A DNA stretch of 64,000 nt from JBEULC01 sp045504435. GTDB lineage: Bacteria; Pseudomonadota; Alphaproteobacteria; WRAU01; Hepatincolaceae. Position numbers and translations under genes: made by a program. Below the pieces are notes generated by a model. It saw nothing but the letters and a program-made list of their open reading frames with translations. It did no database searches and was not told the origin of the DNA. Shown here one piece after another: positions 9,162 to 17,910 of the stretch; position 1 is the stretch's first letter, and every line of letters begins with the position of its first letter. Location: NCBI GenBank assembly GCA_045504435.1, contig JBEULC010000001.1, positions 248,001 through 312,000 on the forward strand, written 5' to 3'.

Positions 9162-10367
9162 ATGAAAAGTATCAAAATATTCAAAATTTATCCACATAAT
9201 TATCCTTTAAGTAAACAGCAAAATGCCTCTATTGTTTTGGTATCCCTACCTTTTATTAAGCAAAGTCAGTTTACTTATCAGATTATTTCCTCTTATTGCG
9301 AAAATCCCTCGCTAGAAAATAATATAACTTTTATAAAAAAAGAAGATTGCTTTGCAGATAATTATCAAGAACAAGGCAATAAAAATATTTGGAATGTGGA
9401 TTTTAGAATCGATTACACAAAATACCTTAAAGCTGTAGTCTCATTAATTAAGTTACAATCTCCTGATTTAGTAGAAGTAGAATTTGATGTCAAACTTTCC
9501 AGTGATTTAACAAAACATATTAAGCAACCCGTAATTTTAATTAATCATATTAATATGATTAAATCTAGTCCTTGGTTTTATATAAAAAACTTTTTTAGAA
9601 TCAGAAATATTGCCGCCTTTATCTTTGTATCTCATTATTTTAAAAAGCGTTTCACTTTATTTTACCCCTTTTGGAGCAAAAAGGCTTACGTGGTTCATAA
9701 TTCTTATGATCATATTAAGCCTCAATCAGCTAATCCTTCTGGTTTAAATTGGGTAAAAAAGCAAGATCAGATTGTTTTTTTAGGTAAAGCTACTTTACGC
9801 AAGGGTATTAAAGAATATTTAGAAGCTGTAAGTCTGTTTTTAGAACAAAATTTAGCAAAAAATCCCACCTGGCAAGCAATTGTTATAGGGGCTATAGAAA
9901 AAAAACGAGAAAAAGATACGTTAGAAGCTATTAAAGCTCAGCCTTTAATTAAAAAATATCTGGATAATAAAAAGCTAATTATTTATGAGAATCTAAACAA
10001 TCAAGAGGCCTTTAAATATTTAGAAAATGCAAAAATCGCAATCTTTCCTACAATACCACGCTTACACCAAGAAGGAATACCTACCGTAGCTTTAGAGGCC
10101 GCCTTAGCTAAGTGCTTAATTATTTCTTCTTTATCAGGGGGTTATTCAGAAGTTAATCCTTTTACCATCACCCATCTTAATAAAGTGAAGGTTAATGAAA
10201 TCCTTGATAAACTAAATATATTTGTTAATAATTCTAAGCTTTTACAAGAAACTTCCCAACAGCAACATCAATTTGTGTTAGATAATTTTAACATCTCATC
10301 TTTAGGTAAGAAATTTGAGCAAATTAAGTTAGAAATTTGGAAACGTTCTCAAAGAAAAAATAAATAA
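9162..10367 (+). CDS. Glycosyltransferase family 4-type protein
   Basis: A 401-residue GT-B glycosyltransferase that would move a sugar from a nucleotide-sugar donor to a glycan or lipid acceptor in cell-envelope synthesis. The C-terminal donor-binding half begins near residue 203 with VFLGKATLRKGIKEYLEA. It ends with the typical EGIPTVALEAALAKCLIISS stretch, where the Glu residues usually contact the donor sugar. The N-terminal acceptor half is divergent. Exact substrate is unknown. It stands alone upstream of the pta-ackA pair and is divergent from the barrel protein gene. Confidence 0.8.
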   Translation: MKSIKIFKIYPHNYPLSKQQNASIVLVSLPFIKQSQFTYQIISSYCENPSLENNITFIKKEDCFADNYQEQGNKNIWNVDFRIDYTKYLKAVVSLIKLQSPDLVEVEFDVKLSSDLTKHIKQPVILINHINMIKSSPWFYIKNFFRIRNIAAFIFVSHYFKKRFTLFYPFWSKKAYVVHNSYDHIKPQSANPSGLNWVKKQDQIVFLGKATLRKGIKEYLEAVSLFLEQNLAKNPTWQAIVIGAIEKKREKDTLEAIKAQPLIKKYLDNKKLIIYENLNNQEAFKYLENAKIAIFPTIPRLHQEGIPTVALEAALAKCLIISSLSGGYSEVNPFTITHLNKVKVNEILDKLNIFVNNSKLLQETSQQQHQFVLDNFNISSLGKKFEQIKLEIWKRSQRKNK

Positions 10368-10423
10368 AAAGGTTTGTATATAACTAGGAAATCAAGTATA
10401 TTGTATGTAATTTCTCTGTTAAT

Positions 10424-11389
10424 ATGCAATTCCAATATCTCAAAGAAGTAAAAATCAACAAAAAGGCTGATAAACTAATGATTGTTAATTCTAATATTAT
10501 TACTTATGACAGTCTCCTTACCCTTGCCCAAACTTATAAGTTACAAACTACCGCAGTAGTTAATCCCAATGATTATAATTCTTTAAAGGGTGCTATTACC
10601 GCCGCCACAGAAGGTTTAATTTATCCACTTTTATGTGGATCTAAATCCGTTATCCAAAATATTGCATTAAAAAATAATTTAAGCTTAGAGGCTTGCAAAA
10701 TTATAGATTGTATAGATGAAGAAAAAGCTTTGGCTACAGCATTATCTTTATGTGTAACAGGAGAAGCTACTTTACTAATGAAAGGGAATATTCATACCGA
10801 TACTTTTATGGCAGGAGTTATCAAAAAGGAAAACGGTTTAAGAGGCGATAAACTTCTTAGCCACATTTTTGCTTTAAATATTCCTTCCCAATCACGCTTT
10901 ATTTATGTAACTGATGCCGCTATTAATATCGCCCCTACTCTTGAAAAGAAAGAAAAGATTCTCCATAATGCCATTGATTTTCTTATTAAAACTGGGATTG
11001 CAAGGCCAAAAGTAGCGATAATTTCTGCTACTGAAAGTGTTTTACCTAATATGGCATCAACCGTAGATGCTCAAGCTTTATCTAAGATCGCCTCTTTGAA
11101 AGCAAAAGCCGATGTAGAAGGCCCTTTAGCTTTTGATAATATTATTAGCAAAGGTGCAGCAAGGCTTAAGAGAATTAAATCTATCGTCGCTGGTGAAGCA
11201 GATTTGATCTTGGTGCCGACAATTGAAGCGGGGAATATTTTAGTAAAATGTGCAGTTTATTTAGCAAATGCCCAAGTTGGGGGAGTGGTACTAGGAGCCA
11301 AAATTCCTATAATACTCACCAGCCGTGCGGATAATGTGGAATCAAGGATATTTTCCACTATTTTAGCTTGCATTGGCAGTCCTAATTAA
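10424..11389 (+). CDS. Phosphate acetyl/butyryltransferase
   Basis: Catalyses acyl-CoA + phosphate to acyl-phosphate + CoA. The 321-residue protein is of the short Pta/Ptb type, with no N-terminal DRTGG region. Conserved features are LLMKGNIHTDTFMAGVI, the middle segment VEGPLAFDN, and the C-terminal DLILVPTIEAGNILVK with SRADNVESR. ATG 10478 is an in-frame alternative start and neither start has a strong ribosome binding site. ackA follows 114 bases later, making a pathway from acetyl-CoA to acetate with ATP formation. Whether acetyl-CoA or a longer acyl-CoA is preferred cannot be read from the sequence. Confidence 0.88.
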   Translation: MQFQYLKEVKINKKADKLMIVNSNIITYDSLLTLAQTYKLQTTAVVNPNDYNSLKGAITAATEGLIYPLLCGSKSVIQNIALKNNLSLEACKIIDCIDEEKALATALSLCVTGEATLLMKGNIHTDTFMAGVIKKENGLRGDKLLSHIFALNIPSQSRFIYVTDAAINIAPTLEKKEKILHNAIDFLIKTGIARPKVAIISATESVLPNMASTVDAQALSKIASLKAKADVEGPLAFDNIISKGAARLKRIKSIVAGEADLILVPTIEAGNILVKCAVYLANAQVGGVVLGAKIPIILTSRADNVESRIFSTILACIGSPN

Positions 11390-11503
11390 TAAATTTTGCC
11401 TCTTGCCTAATAAGTTTAAGATAATGCATCAGAGAAAACTTTTATAAGCTTGATCTACTTTTTAATAAGCTATTATCTTTTCTCAACTATTTTAAGGATA
11501 TAT

Positions 11504-12688
11504 ATGACTAATAAGACTAACTGTATTTTAGTAATCAATGCTGGGTCATCTAGCTTAAAATTTAAAATTTTCCAGGAAAAGGATTTACTTGATATAAACT
11601 ATGGTCAAATTGTTGGTATCGGTACTTCTAAAGTAACCATGACCATCAAAACCAGCGATACAAAAAAGGTTATTAAAGAGGAAGTTTTGCCCTCATCAAT
11701 CGCTCGGGATAATATTTTAGCGTATCTATTAGAAAATTTATTAACTCTTGTACCTCATCTTACTATTAAATATGCTGCGCACCGTGTGGTACATGGGGGC
11801 AGAAAATATAACGCTCCTACTATAATTACCCAAGAAGTTATTGATGATCTAAAAACCATAGAAAATTTAAGCCCCATTCACCTGCCTCATAACATTAGGC
11901 CTATGGAATTATTAAAGCAACAATTCCCTACAATTAAGCAAGTAGCTTGTTTTGATACAGCTTTTCATAGCACAAATCCAGATTACACCAGATATTATGC
12001 TATACCTCGTAAATTAATCGAAGAAGATCAAATTATGCGTTATGGTTTTCATGGTTTATCTTATGAGTATATTAGCGGTAGATTAAAAGAAATTGACCCT
12101 CAAGTGGCTCAAGGTAAAGTAGTGGTTTGTCATTTAGGAGCAGGAGCTTCTTTATGTGCCTTGGTTAATGGCAAAAGTTTTACTACCACCATGGGCTTTA
12201 CTCCTTTAGATGGGCTGGTTATGGGGAGCCGCTGCGGTGCTATTGATGTCGGAATATTATTATTCCTAATGCAAAATAAAGGCTATACCCCTAAAGATAT
12301 TGAACAATTAGTTTATTATCAAAGCGGCGTTTTGGGATTAAGCGAAGAAAGTAGTGATTTTTACGTTATTCAAAATTCGCAAAATCCTAAAGCCCAGGAA
12401 GCTTGGCAAGTTTTTCTCTATAATTTGATTAAACATATTGGCTCTTGTATAGCTGCTATGGGAGGGATTGATGCTTTAGTATTTACTGCAGGAGTTGGGG
12501 AAAATTCTGCCCATTTAAGAACAGAGATTACTAAAAATTTTAGCTTTTTAGGTTTAATCTTAAATGAGGTGGCTAATAATAATAAAGATGAATTAATATC
12601 GGCGATAAATTCAAAGATTAAGATATATGTGATTCCTACCCAAGAAGAATTTATTATTGCCAAGCACGCGGCCTTACTACTTAATTAA
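11504..12688 (+). CDS. ackA: Acetate kinase
   Basis: Converts acetyl-phosphate + ADP to acetate + ATP in the cytoplasm, or the reverse. ATG 11504, with AAGGA at 11494-11498, gives 394 residues; an upstream TTG (11450) would add 18 hydrophobic residues that do not belong to the family. Phosphate and substrate motifs are present: INAGSSSLKFKIF, HRVVHGG, FDTAFHSTNP, RYGFHGLSYEY, HLGAGASLCAL and MGFTPLDGLVMGSRCGAID. Downstream is a weak AT-only hairpin. Together with the acyltransferase it could give substrate-level ATP formation. Confidence 0.96.
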   Translation: MTNKTNCILVINAGSSSLKFKIFQEKDLLDINYGQIVGIGTSKVTMTIKTSDTKKVIKEEVLPSSIARDNILAYLLENLLTLVPHLTIKYAAHRVVHGGRKYNAPTIITQEVIDDLKTIENLSPIHLPHNIRPMELLKQQFPTIKQVACFDTAFHSTNPDYTRYYAIPRKLIEEDQIMRYGFHGLSYEYISGRLKEIDPQVAQGKVVVCHLGAGASLCALVNGKSFTTTMGFTPLDGLVMGSRCGAIDVGILLFLMQNKGYTPKDIEQLVYYQSGVLGLSEESSDFYVIQNSQNPKAQEAWQVFLYNLIKHIGSCIAAMGGIDALVFTAGVGENSAHLRTEITKNFSFLGLILNEVANNNKDELISAINSKIKIYVIPTQEEFIIAKHAALLLN

Positions 12689-12730
12689 TTGTTATACTAA
12701 ATGAAGTTTTAGCTATTTTGGCATTTTTAA

Positions 12731-12766
12731 ATACTTTAATAAAAATAATAAAGTATGATATTTTTA
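12731..12766 (+). terminator. AT-only hairpin downstream of ackA, possible weak terminator
   Basis: ATACTTTA (12731-12738) pairs exactly with TAAAGTAT (12749-12756), followed by a T-rich stretch. The stem has almost no GC pairs, so termination would be weak. Confidence 0.35.
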
Positions 12767-12892
12767 TTATTATAATTATTAATATGATTATTGTCACTAT
12801 CCATAAACCCTTTGATAAAAAATTAGGAATAAAATTTTAAATTAATCAAAACAATCATTAAGCAACTAATTTATATAAGGCAACCTTTTATT

Positions 12893-13879
12893 ATGAAAAC
12901 CGTAATAGTCACAGGAGGGGCTGGATATGTGGGCTCTCAAACTTGTAAAGAACTCAAAAAGCACGGTTATAATCCAGTAGTCTTTGATAATTTAGCTTAT
13001 GGCCATGAGGAATTTGTCAAATGGGGTAGCTTTATCAAAGGAGATCTCAATAATTTCGATGAGATTTCTCAAGCTATAAAAAAAACCAATCCGATTGCGA
13101 TTATTCATTGTGCAGCTTATACCTATGTGGCTGAATCAGTGCAAGACCCTTACAAATATTATAACAATAATGTTTCTGGATCTTTAAATCTTTTTAAGGC
13201 TATGATAGATCACAATATTAAATATGTAATTTTTTCCTCCACCTGTGCCACATTTGGTGAGATTAGTATACCTGTAATTGAAGAAAATGCTCCCCAAAAT
13301 CCTATAAATCCTTATGGTACTGGGAAACATATGGTAGAAAAAATTTTAAACGATTTTGAATTAGCTTATAAGTTAAAAAGTGTTATTTTAAGATATTTTA
13401 ATGTTGCAGGCGCCGATGCAGAAGGAGAAGTAGGAGAAGATCATACTCCAGAAACTCACCTTATACCTTTAATAATTGATGTAGCATTAGGAAAAAAAGA
13501 ATATATTACAATATTTGGTGATAATTATGATACACCAGATGGTACTTGTATTAGGGATTATATCCATACTGAAGATTTAGCTAGCGCTCATCGTTTAGCT
13601 TTAGAACACTTGATTACCTACAACACCTCAGAGGTTTTTAATCTAGGAGCTGAAAAAGGCTACTCGGTCAAACAAATTATAAATGCGGTAGAAAAGGTAT
13701 CACAAGTGCGGGTTAAAACCCTGATTGCCGAAAAAAGAGCAGGAGATTCATCGGTTTTAATTGCTGACTCTAAAAAAGCTAAAAAGATTTTAAACTGGCA
13801 GCCTAAATATACAGATATTGTAGATATTGTGGGTTCTGCTTATAAATGGCACCTTAAAAGACATACCACAGCAAAATAA
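12893..13879 (+). CDS. galE: UDP-glucose 4-epimerase
   Basis: Interconverts UDP-glucose and UDP-galactose (or the N-acetyl forms) using bound NAD, supplying sugar donors for envelope glycans. The protein is 328 residues. The Rossmann fold starts with VTGGAGYVGS (glycines at 8, 11, 14), FSSTCATFG holds the catalytic Ser/Thr, and YGTGK gives the catalytic pair Y141 and K145. IRDYIHTEDLASAH and FNLGAEKGYSVKQII are typical of GalE. Its products could feed the GT8 and GT4 transferases in this window, which is inference. Confidence 0.92.
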   Translation: MKTVIVTGGAGYVGSQTCKELKKHGYNPVVFDNLAYGHEEFVKWGSFIKGDLNNFDEISQAIKKTNPIAIIHCAAYTYVAESVQDPYKYYNNNVSGSLNLFKAMIDHNIKYVIFSSTCATFGEISIPVIEENAPQNPINPYGTGKHMVEKILNDFELAYKLKSVILRYFNVAGADAEGEVGEDHTPETHLIPLIIDVALGKKEYITIFGDNYDTPDGTCIRDYIHTEDLASAHRLALEHLITYNTSEVFNLGAEKGYSVKQIINAVEKVSQVRVKTLIAEKRAGDSSVLIADSKKAKKILNWQPKYTDIVDIVGSAYKWHLKRHTTAK

Positions 13880-13923
13880 AAATTATTTATAAATTAAGAT
13901 TAAATTGAGCCAAGGGGGAGGAG

Positions 13924-14790
13924 ATGGACATTAAGGACCTTAAAGTATTAGGTGTAGCAAGTGGATTTGGCGCTCAAACCTATGGTGCTCAAATTGGAGT
14001 TTGGGATATTTATTATAATTTAAATAAAATACATCCCAATCTTATTATGGATAAAACCTTTAGTAATCCTTCTTCCCATACTAAATTAGAAATCATTCCT
14101 AGTTTAAGTGCTTTATATCAAGAATTTAATCAATATCTTGCTCAAATTCATAAAGATAAAAATAAGTATCTATTTTTTACAGGAGATCATTCTAATGGTT
14201 TTGGAATATGGAGTGCTGTATCTAACTTATATCAAGAAGACCTTGGTTTAATTTGGATTGATGCCCATTTGGATTGCCATACTCCTGAAACTTCTCCTTC
14301 TAAAAATTTGCATGGAATGCCAGTAGCTCATTTGCTTGGATTTGGCAGCAGGATACTTCATTCTCTTATAAAAAATAAACTTAAACCTTCTAATATATGT
14401 TTTATTGGTACCCAAGATTATGAACAAGAGGAAATCAATTTTATTGATAAATTAAATATTAAAGCCTTTTATATGAAAGATATTCAAGAAAATAATATTC
14501 AACAAGTATTTAAAGAAGCTTTAGATATTGTAACAAAAAATACTCATAAATTTGGAGTATCTTTAGACATTGATGTAATGAGCAATGATTGTGTACCAGG
14601 TACGGGATGTTATACGGAGTTGGGGTTACAGGTAAAGCATATTCAAGATAATTTAGAGATCTTAAGTGCTCATCCTCAATTTATTGGATTAGAGATCACC
14701 GAATATAACCCTTATTTTGATAAAGAACGTTTAACTTTTGAGGTGATAGCCAAGATTGTTAGATCTACATTAAAAGGCCTAGATTTTTAA
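13924..14790 (+). CDS. Arginase/agmatinase-family ureohydrolase
   Basis: A binuclear-manganese hydrolase of the arginase fold, 288 residues, that would split urea from a guanidino compound. Metal ligands are visible as H89 (TGDHS), D113, H115, D117 and H119 (DAHLDCH), and D215 and D217 (SLDIDVMSNDCVPGTG). The usual Asp-Pro after the DxD pair is replaced by Ser-Asn, a departure from the SxDxDxxDP pattern. The substrate-loop segment TSPSKNLHGMPVAHLLG suits an arginase-like enzyme, but agmatinase or formimidoylglutamase activity cannot be excluded. A very strong ribosome binding site (AAGGGGGAGGAG) abuts the ATG. Confidence 0.82.
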   Translation: MDIKDLKVLGVASGFGAQTYGAQIGVWDIYYNLNKIHPNLIMDKTFSNPSSHTKLEIIPSLSALYQEFNQYLAQIHKDKNKYLFFTGDHSNGFGIWSAVSNLYQEDLGLIWIDAHLDCHTPETSPSKNLHGMPVAHLLGFGSRILHSLIKNKLKPSNICFIGTQDYEQEEINFIDKLNIKAFYMKDIQENNIQQVFKEALDIVTKNTHKFGVSLDIDVMSNDCVPGTGCYTELGLQVKHIQDNLEILSAHPQFIGLEITEYNPYFDKERLTFEVIAKIVRSTLKGLDF

Positions 14791-14839
14791 ATACTTGGAT
14801 TTTAAAGGCTAGGTTTTAAAATAACAAATTTAAATAATT

Positions 14840-14886
14840 GATTAGGTAAGATCAATTAATCATGAATGATCTTAGCAAATCCTATC
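14840..14886. terminator. Imperfect hairpin between convergent arginase and adenosyltransferase genes
   Basis: TAAGATCA (14847-14854) pairs with TGATCTTA (14867-14874), and the flanks GATTAGG and CCTATC extend the stem after an internal loop. It lies between two convergent genes, so it may end transcription from both sides, though neither side has a proper T-run. Confidence 0.35.
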
Positions 14887-15455
14887 TAATTTATTTGCCA
14901 AATAATATCTCTTTTACCTTTATCGTTATAAAATCTAGCTAAAACGAAAAAATAATCTGATAAGCGGTTAATATAGCGGTAAACGCTTTTATCTATTTCA
15001 AGCCCTTTAACAGCTCCTAAGTTTACTACTGCCCTTTCGCAATCTCTACAGCTGGCCCTAATTAAATGCAATAAAACTGATAATTGGCCTCCTCCTGGGA
15101 AAATAAAATTTTTTAAAGGAGTATTTTGTTCATCTAATTTATCAATTAAAGCTTCTAAACCTTGTAAATCTTCATGTAAATTCTGTAATTCCTTTAAATA
15201 TCCTGCTAAATAAGAGCTAATAGTCATTAAATTCCCCTGGATTTTTAAAATATGATCATATATTTCTTTATCTTCATTATTTTTTTTTATTCCTGTTGCG
15301 GTTTGGCTCTGCAAAACATGTAAAAACATACCTAAATAAGCCCCTAAATAATCTATTTTACCCAAGGTATCAAAAAAAATATCAGATTTAGGTAGCCTTT
15401 GATGATTAACGGTGGAATAACCTTCATCTCCAGTTTTAGTATAGATTTTACTCAT
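14886..15455 (-). CDS. Corrinoid (cob(I)alamin) adenosyltransferase, PduO type
   Basis: Adds the adenosyl group of ATP to reduced cobalamin, giving coenzyme B12. The 189-residue protein has the PduO-family N-terminal ATP loop TKTGDEGYST and the C-terminal helix IRASCRDCERAVVNL with its conserved Arg and Glu, followed by INRLSDYFFVLARF. This implies that the cell imports a corrinoid and has at least one adenosylcobalamin-dependent enzyme, such as methylmalonyl-CoA mutase or class II ribonucleotide reductase; none is in this window. It is convergent with the arginase-family gene. Confidence 0.9.
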   Translation of the reverse strand: MSKIYTKTGDEGYSTVNHQRLPKSDIFFDTLGKIDYLGAYLGMFLHVLQSQTATGIKKNNEDKEIYDHILKIQGNLMTISSYLAGYLKELQNLHEDLQGLEALIDKLDEQNTPLKNFIFPGGGQLSVLLHLIRASCRDCERAVVNLGAVKGLEIDKSVYRYINRLSDYFFVLARFYNDKGKRDIIWQIN

Positions 15456-15522
15456 TATAACTTCCTAATAGGGTTTTTATTCTTAACATCTAAAAGCAAC
15501 CTTGAATATACTTTATTAAACT

Positions 15523-17583
15523 TCAACTACCTATTTTATTGTTACCTATAATAAAATCCTGTAACCAGGCAATCTCTGCTAAAGAAAGATGAGGAGTTAA
15601 ATCCTTTATTACTTCCTCATGGTATTGATTTAACCATTGGATTTCTTCACTATTTAAAAGATTAAAATTGATGTTTTTTACATCAAAAGGCACTTTAGTA
15701 AGCGGCTTAAAGCACAAATAATCCTTATAAGTTGGATGCTTTTCTATTAAATAAAGATTTTCTAACCTAATTCCATATTTATTAGTTAAATAACATCCAG
15801 GTTCATTAGAAACGATCATACCTTCTTCAAGAATAACATCGGCATAAGCCGATATACTCGCTGGAGCTTCATGGACGCTAAGAAATACCCCTACTCCATG
15901 GCCGGTTCCATGTTTATAATCTAATCCTACTTGCCATAATGCGGCACGACCTAAAATATCCATATGATAACCCTTGGTACCTGCTTTAAAAATTAAATTA
16001 GCAATACGGATATGGCCAATTAAAACCCGGGTAAAATGTTCTTTAAATTCCGTATCTTGATGATTAAAACTTAAAACCCTAGTTACGTCAGTAGTACCGT
16101 CTAAATATTGTGCGCCACAATCAATTAAAATATAATCATTAGAAGTTAGCTTTTTATTAGTGGCTGGGGTAGACCGATAATGGATAATAGCACCATTACC
16201 GTTGATTCCTACTATATCATCAAAACTTTTACTTATATATAAAGGATCCGGACTACGCATATTATCTAAAAGTTCCGTAATATTAAGCTCATCATAAATA
16301 TTAGGATTTTGATACAACTGATAAAATAGTTTAGTTAAAATTACACCATCTCGTTGGTGTGCATTAATAGTATTTTTAATTTCCACAGTATTTTTAATAC
16401 CCTTATGTTGAGCACAAATATCCTCAACAATCTTTACACTATACCCTAATTTTTTTAAAGTTTTGATATAACAAGCAGGAGAATGCTTAACAAGGCCGAA
16501 GGTGATTTCGTTTTGATTTTTCTGCAACTGTGCTAAATATTGCTCAATATCTCCTTCATTATAAAGAGTAATTTCTTTAGGTAAATTATCAGTAAATTTT
16601 TTACTTAATTTTAAAGGATCAATAAAAAGATTTACCTTACCTACTTTTGAAAGTACTGCTACACACAATGCGACAGGATTAAAATCTACATCTTTTCCTC
16701 TAATATTTAGCAACCACGCAATAGAATCTAAAGCAGTAATTAGATAATAATCTATGCCTTGTTCGGAAATTTTTTCTGCTACTTGAGCAATTTTTTGCCC
16801 TGCTTGCTTGCCGGCATATTTTATATCATAATGGTGTACTGGACCTATAGGCTTAGGAATTACATTCTCAATTTTTCTAATCCCACGTTGATTAAGTAAA
16901 CTATTGCTTTGTGGAAATAAATCATCTTGTACTTTTAAAGAAACTTCATCAATAAAATGATAATCAAAATGCCTAATTTCTAAATTTAATTTATCTACTA
17001 TATCTTCATATAAATTTAATTCAACTAAAGAAGTAGTTTTTAAATTAATGCCTAAAGTTGTAGGCTTATTTAAATTAGGTTTAATGTTATATTCTAACCA
17101 AGTTTTTATATTGGCAGAAGAATAAATTAAGGTATCAAATAAGGTAGTATCAACTTGAGATTTTATTTGTATCTCATAGCGACCATCAGTAAAAACTGCT
17201 GCTTTATGTGACAAAACGATGCAAAAACCGAAAGAACCTGTAAAATTGGTAAGGTAAGACAACCTTTGTGCATAAAGTGGCAAATATTCATTACCATATT
17301 CATCTGTACGAGAAAATAGAAAACCATCCACAGCATACTTTTCTAAAATATTTCTTAAAATCTGTAATTTCCCTAAAGGGGTAAGGCTTTTATGATTAAA
17401 GTCGTTTAATTGGTTGACTTGCTTTTTATAAAAATTAAATGTTCTTAAAAACTCTTCATTACTTAGCGTAGGAAAATGCTCTTTGGCAAACTCGTATAAA
17501 GCTGCTAAATTGGTTTCTGTACATTGGCTTAAAGCATTAATAAACTGACCTATGTCTTTTCCCACATCATCTATTTTTAACAT
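15523..17583 (-). CDS. M24-family aminopeptidase P (Xaa-Pro aminopeptidase)
   Basis: Cytoplasmic metallopeptidase that removes the N-terminal residue before proline. At 686 residues it is the long three-domain form: two creatinase-like N-terminal domains, then the pita-bread catalytic domain from about residue 400 and a C-terminal extension. Two-metal ligands are visible in DCGAQYLDGTTDVTRV (two Asp), HGTGHGVG (His), VSNEPGCYL (Glu) and GIRLENL (Glu). It would help recycle host-derived peptides. It is a single gene upstream of the adenosyltransferase on the same strand, 67 bases apart. Confidence 0.92.
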   Translation of the reverse strand: MLKIDDVGKDIGQFINALSQCTETNLAALYEFAKEHFPTLSNEEFLRTFNFYKKQVNQLNDFNHKSLTPLGKLQILRNILEKYAVDGFLFSRTDEYGNEYLPLYAQRLSYLTNFTGSFGFCIVLSHKAAVFTDGRYEIQIKSQVDTTLFDTLIYSSANIKTWLEYNIKPNLNKPTTLGINLKTTSLVELNLYEDIVDKLNLEIRHFDYHFIDEVSLKVQDDLFPQSNSLLNQRGIRKIENVIPKPIGPVHHYDIKYAGKQAGQKIAQVAEKISEQGIDYYLITALDSIAWLLNIRGKDVDFNPVALCVAVLSKVGKVNLFIDPLKLSKKFTDNLPKEITLYNEGDIEQYLAQLQKNQNEITFGLVKHSPACYIKTLKKLGYSVKIVEDICAQHKGIKNTVEIKNTINAHQRDGVILTKLFYQLYQNPNIYDELNITELLDNMRSPDPLYISKSFDDIVGINGNGAIIHYRSTPATNKKLTSNDYILIDCGAQYLDGTTDVTRVLSFNHQDTEFKEHFTRVLIGHIRIANLIFKAGTKGYHMDILGRAALWQVGLDYKHGTGHGVGVFLSVHEAPASISAYADVILEEGMIVSNEPGCYLTNKYGIRLENLYLIEKHPTYKDYLCFKPLTKVPFDVKNINFNLLNSEEIQWLNQYHEEVIKDLTPHLSLAEIAWLQDFIIGNNKIGS

Positions 17584-17713
17584 TATAATTTCCTAAGTGT
17601 TGATATTATAAAAATAGTATTTTAATAATTATACTAAATCATTTAGCAATTATTTATAAAATTTGCTAAATTAAAACAATTAAGGTTTTAAAAATTAATG
17701 CCAAGGTAAATAA

Positions 17714-17869
17714 ATGAAAAGACAGTCCTTCAAAATCAAATATATAATTATTAGTATCACCTTAGCTTTATTTGCTGTTTTAGTAGCTTGTGGTAATGAG
17801 ACCAATAATAAAGTACCCAGCACAATCTCCCATAAAATTTACCCTAAACCTAAAAATCCTACTCCTTAA
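17714..17869 (+). CDS. Small predicted lipoprotein of 51 residues
   Basis: Not recognised as a named family. The ATG at 17714 has AAGG seven bases upstream. The peptide has a basic start (MKRQSFKIKY), a hydrophobic stretch IIISITLALFAVL and the lipobox LVAC with Cys26. The mature part is only about 25 residues, Asn/Lys/Pro-rich, ending PKPKNPTP. This is the layout of a lipoprotein matured by Lgt, LspA and Lnt; lnt is present in this window. The size recalls LptM-like lipoproteins, but the GLKGPLY-type motif is missing. It is alone on the plus strand between two minus-strand genes. Confidence 0.65.
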   Translation: MKRQSFKIKYIIISITLALFAVLVACGNETNNKVPSTISHKIYPKPKNPTP

Positions 17870-17910
17870 TTTTTCTCTAATTTTTTGCTCTTTAATATTT
17901 GTAAAGCATA

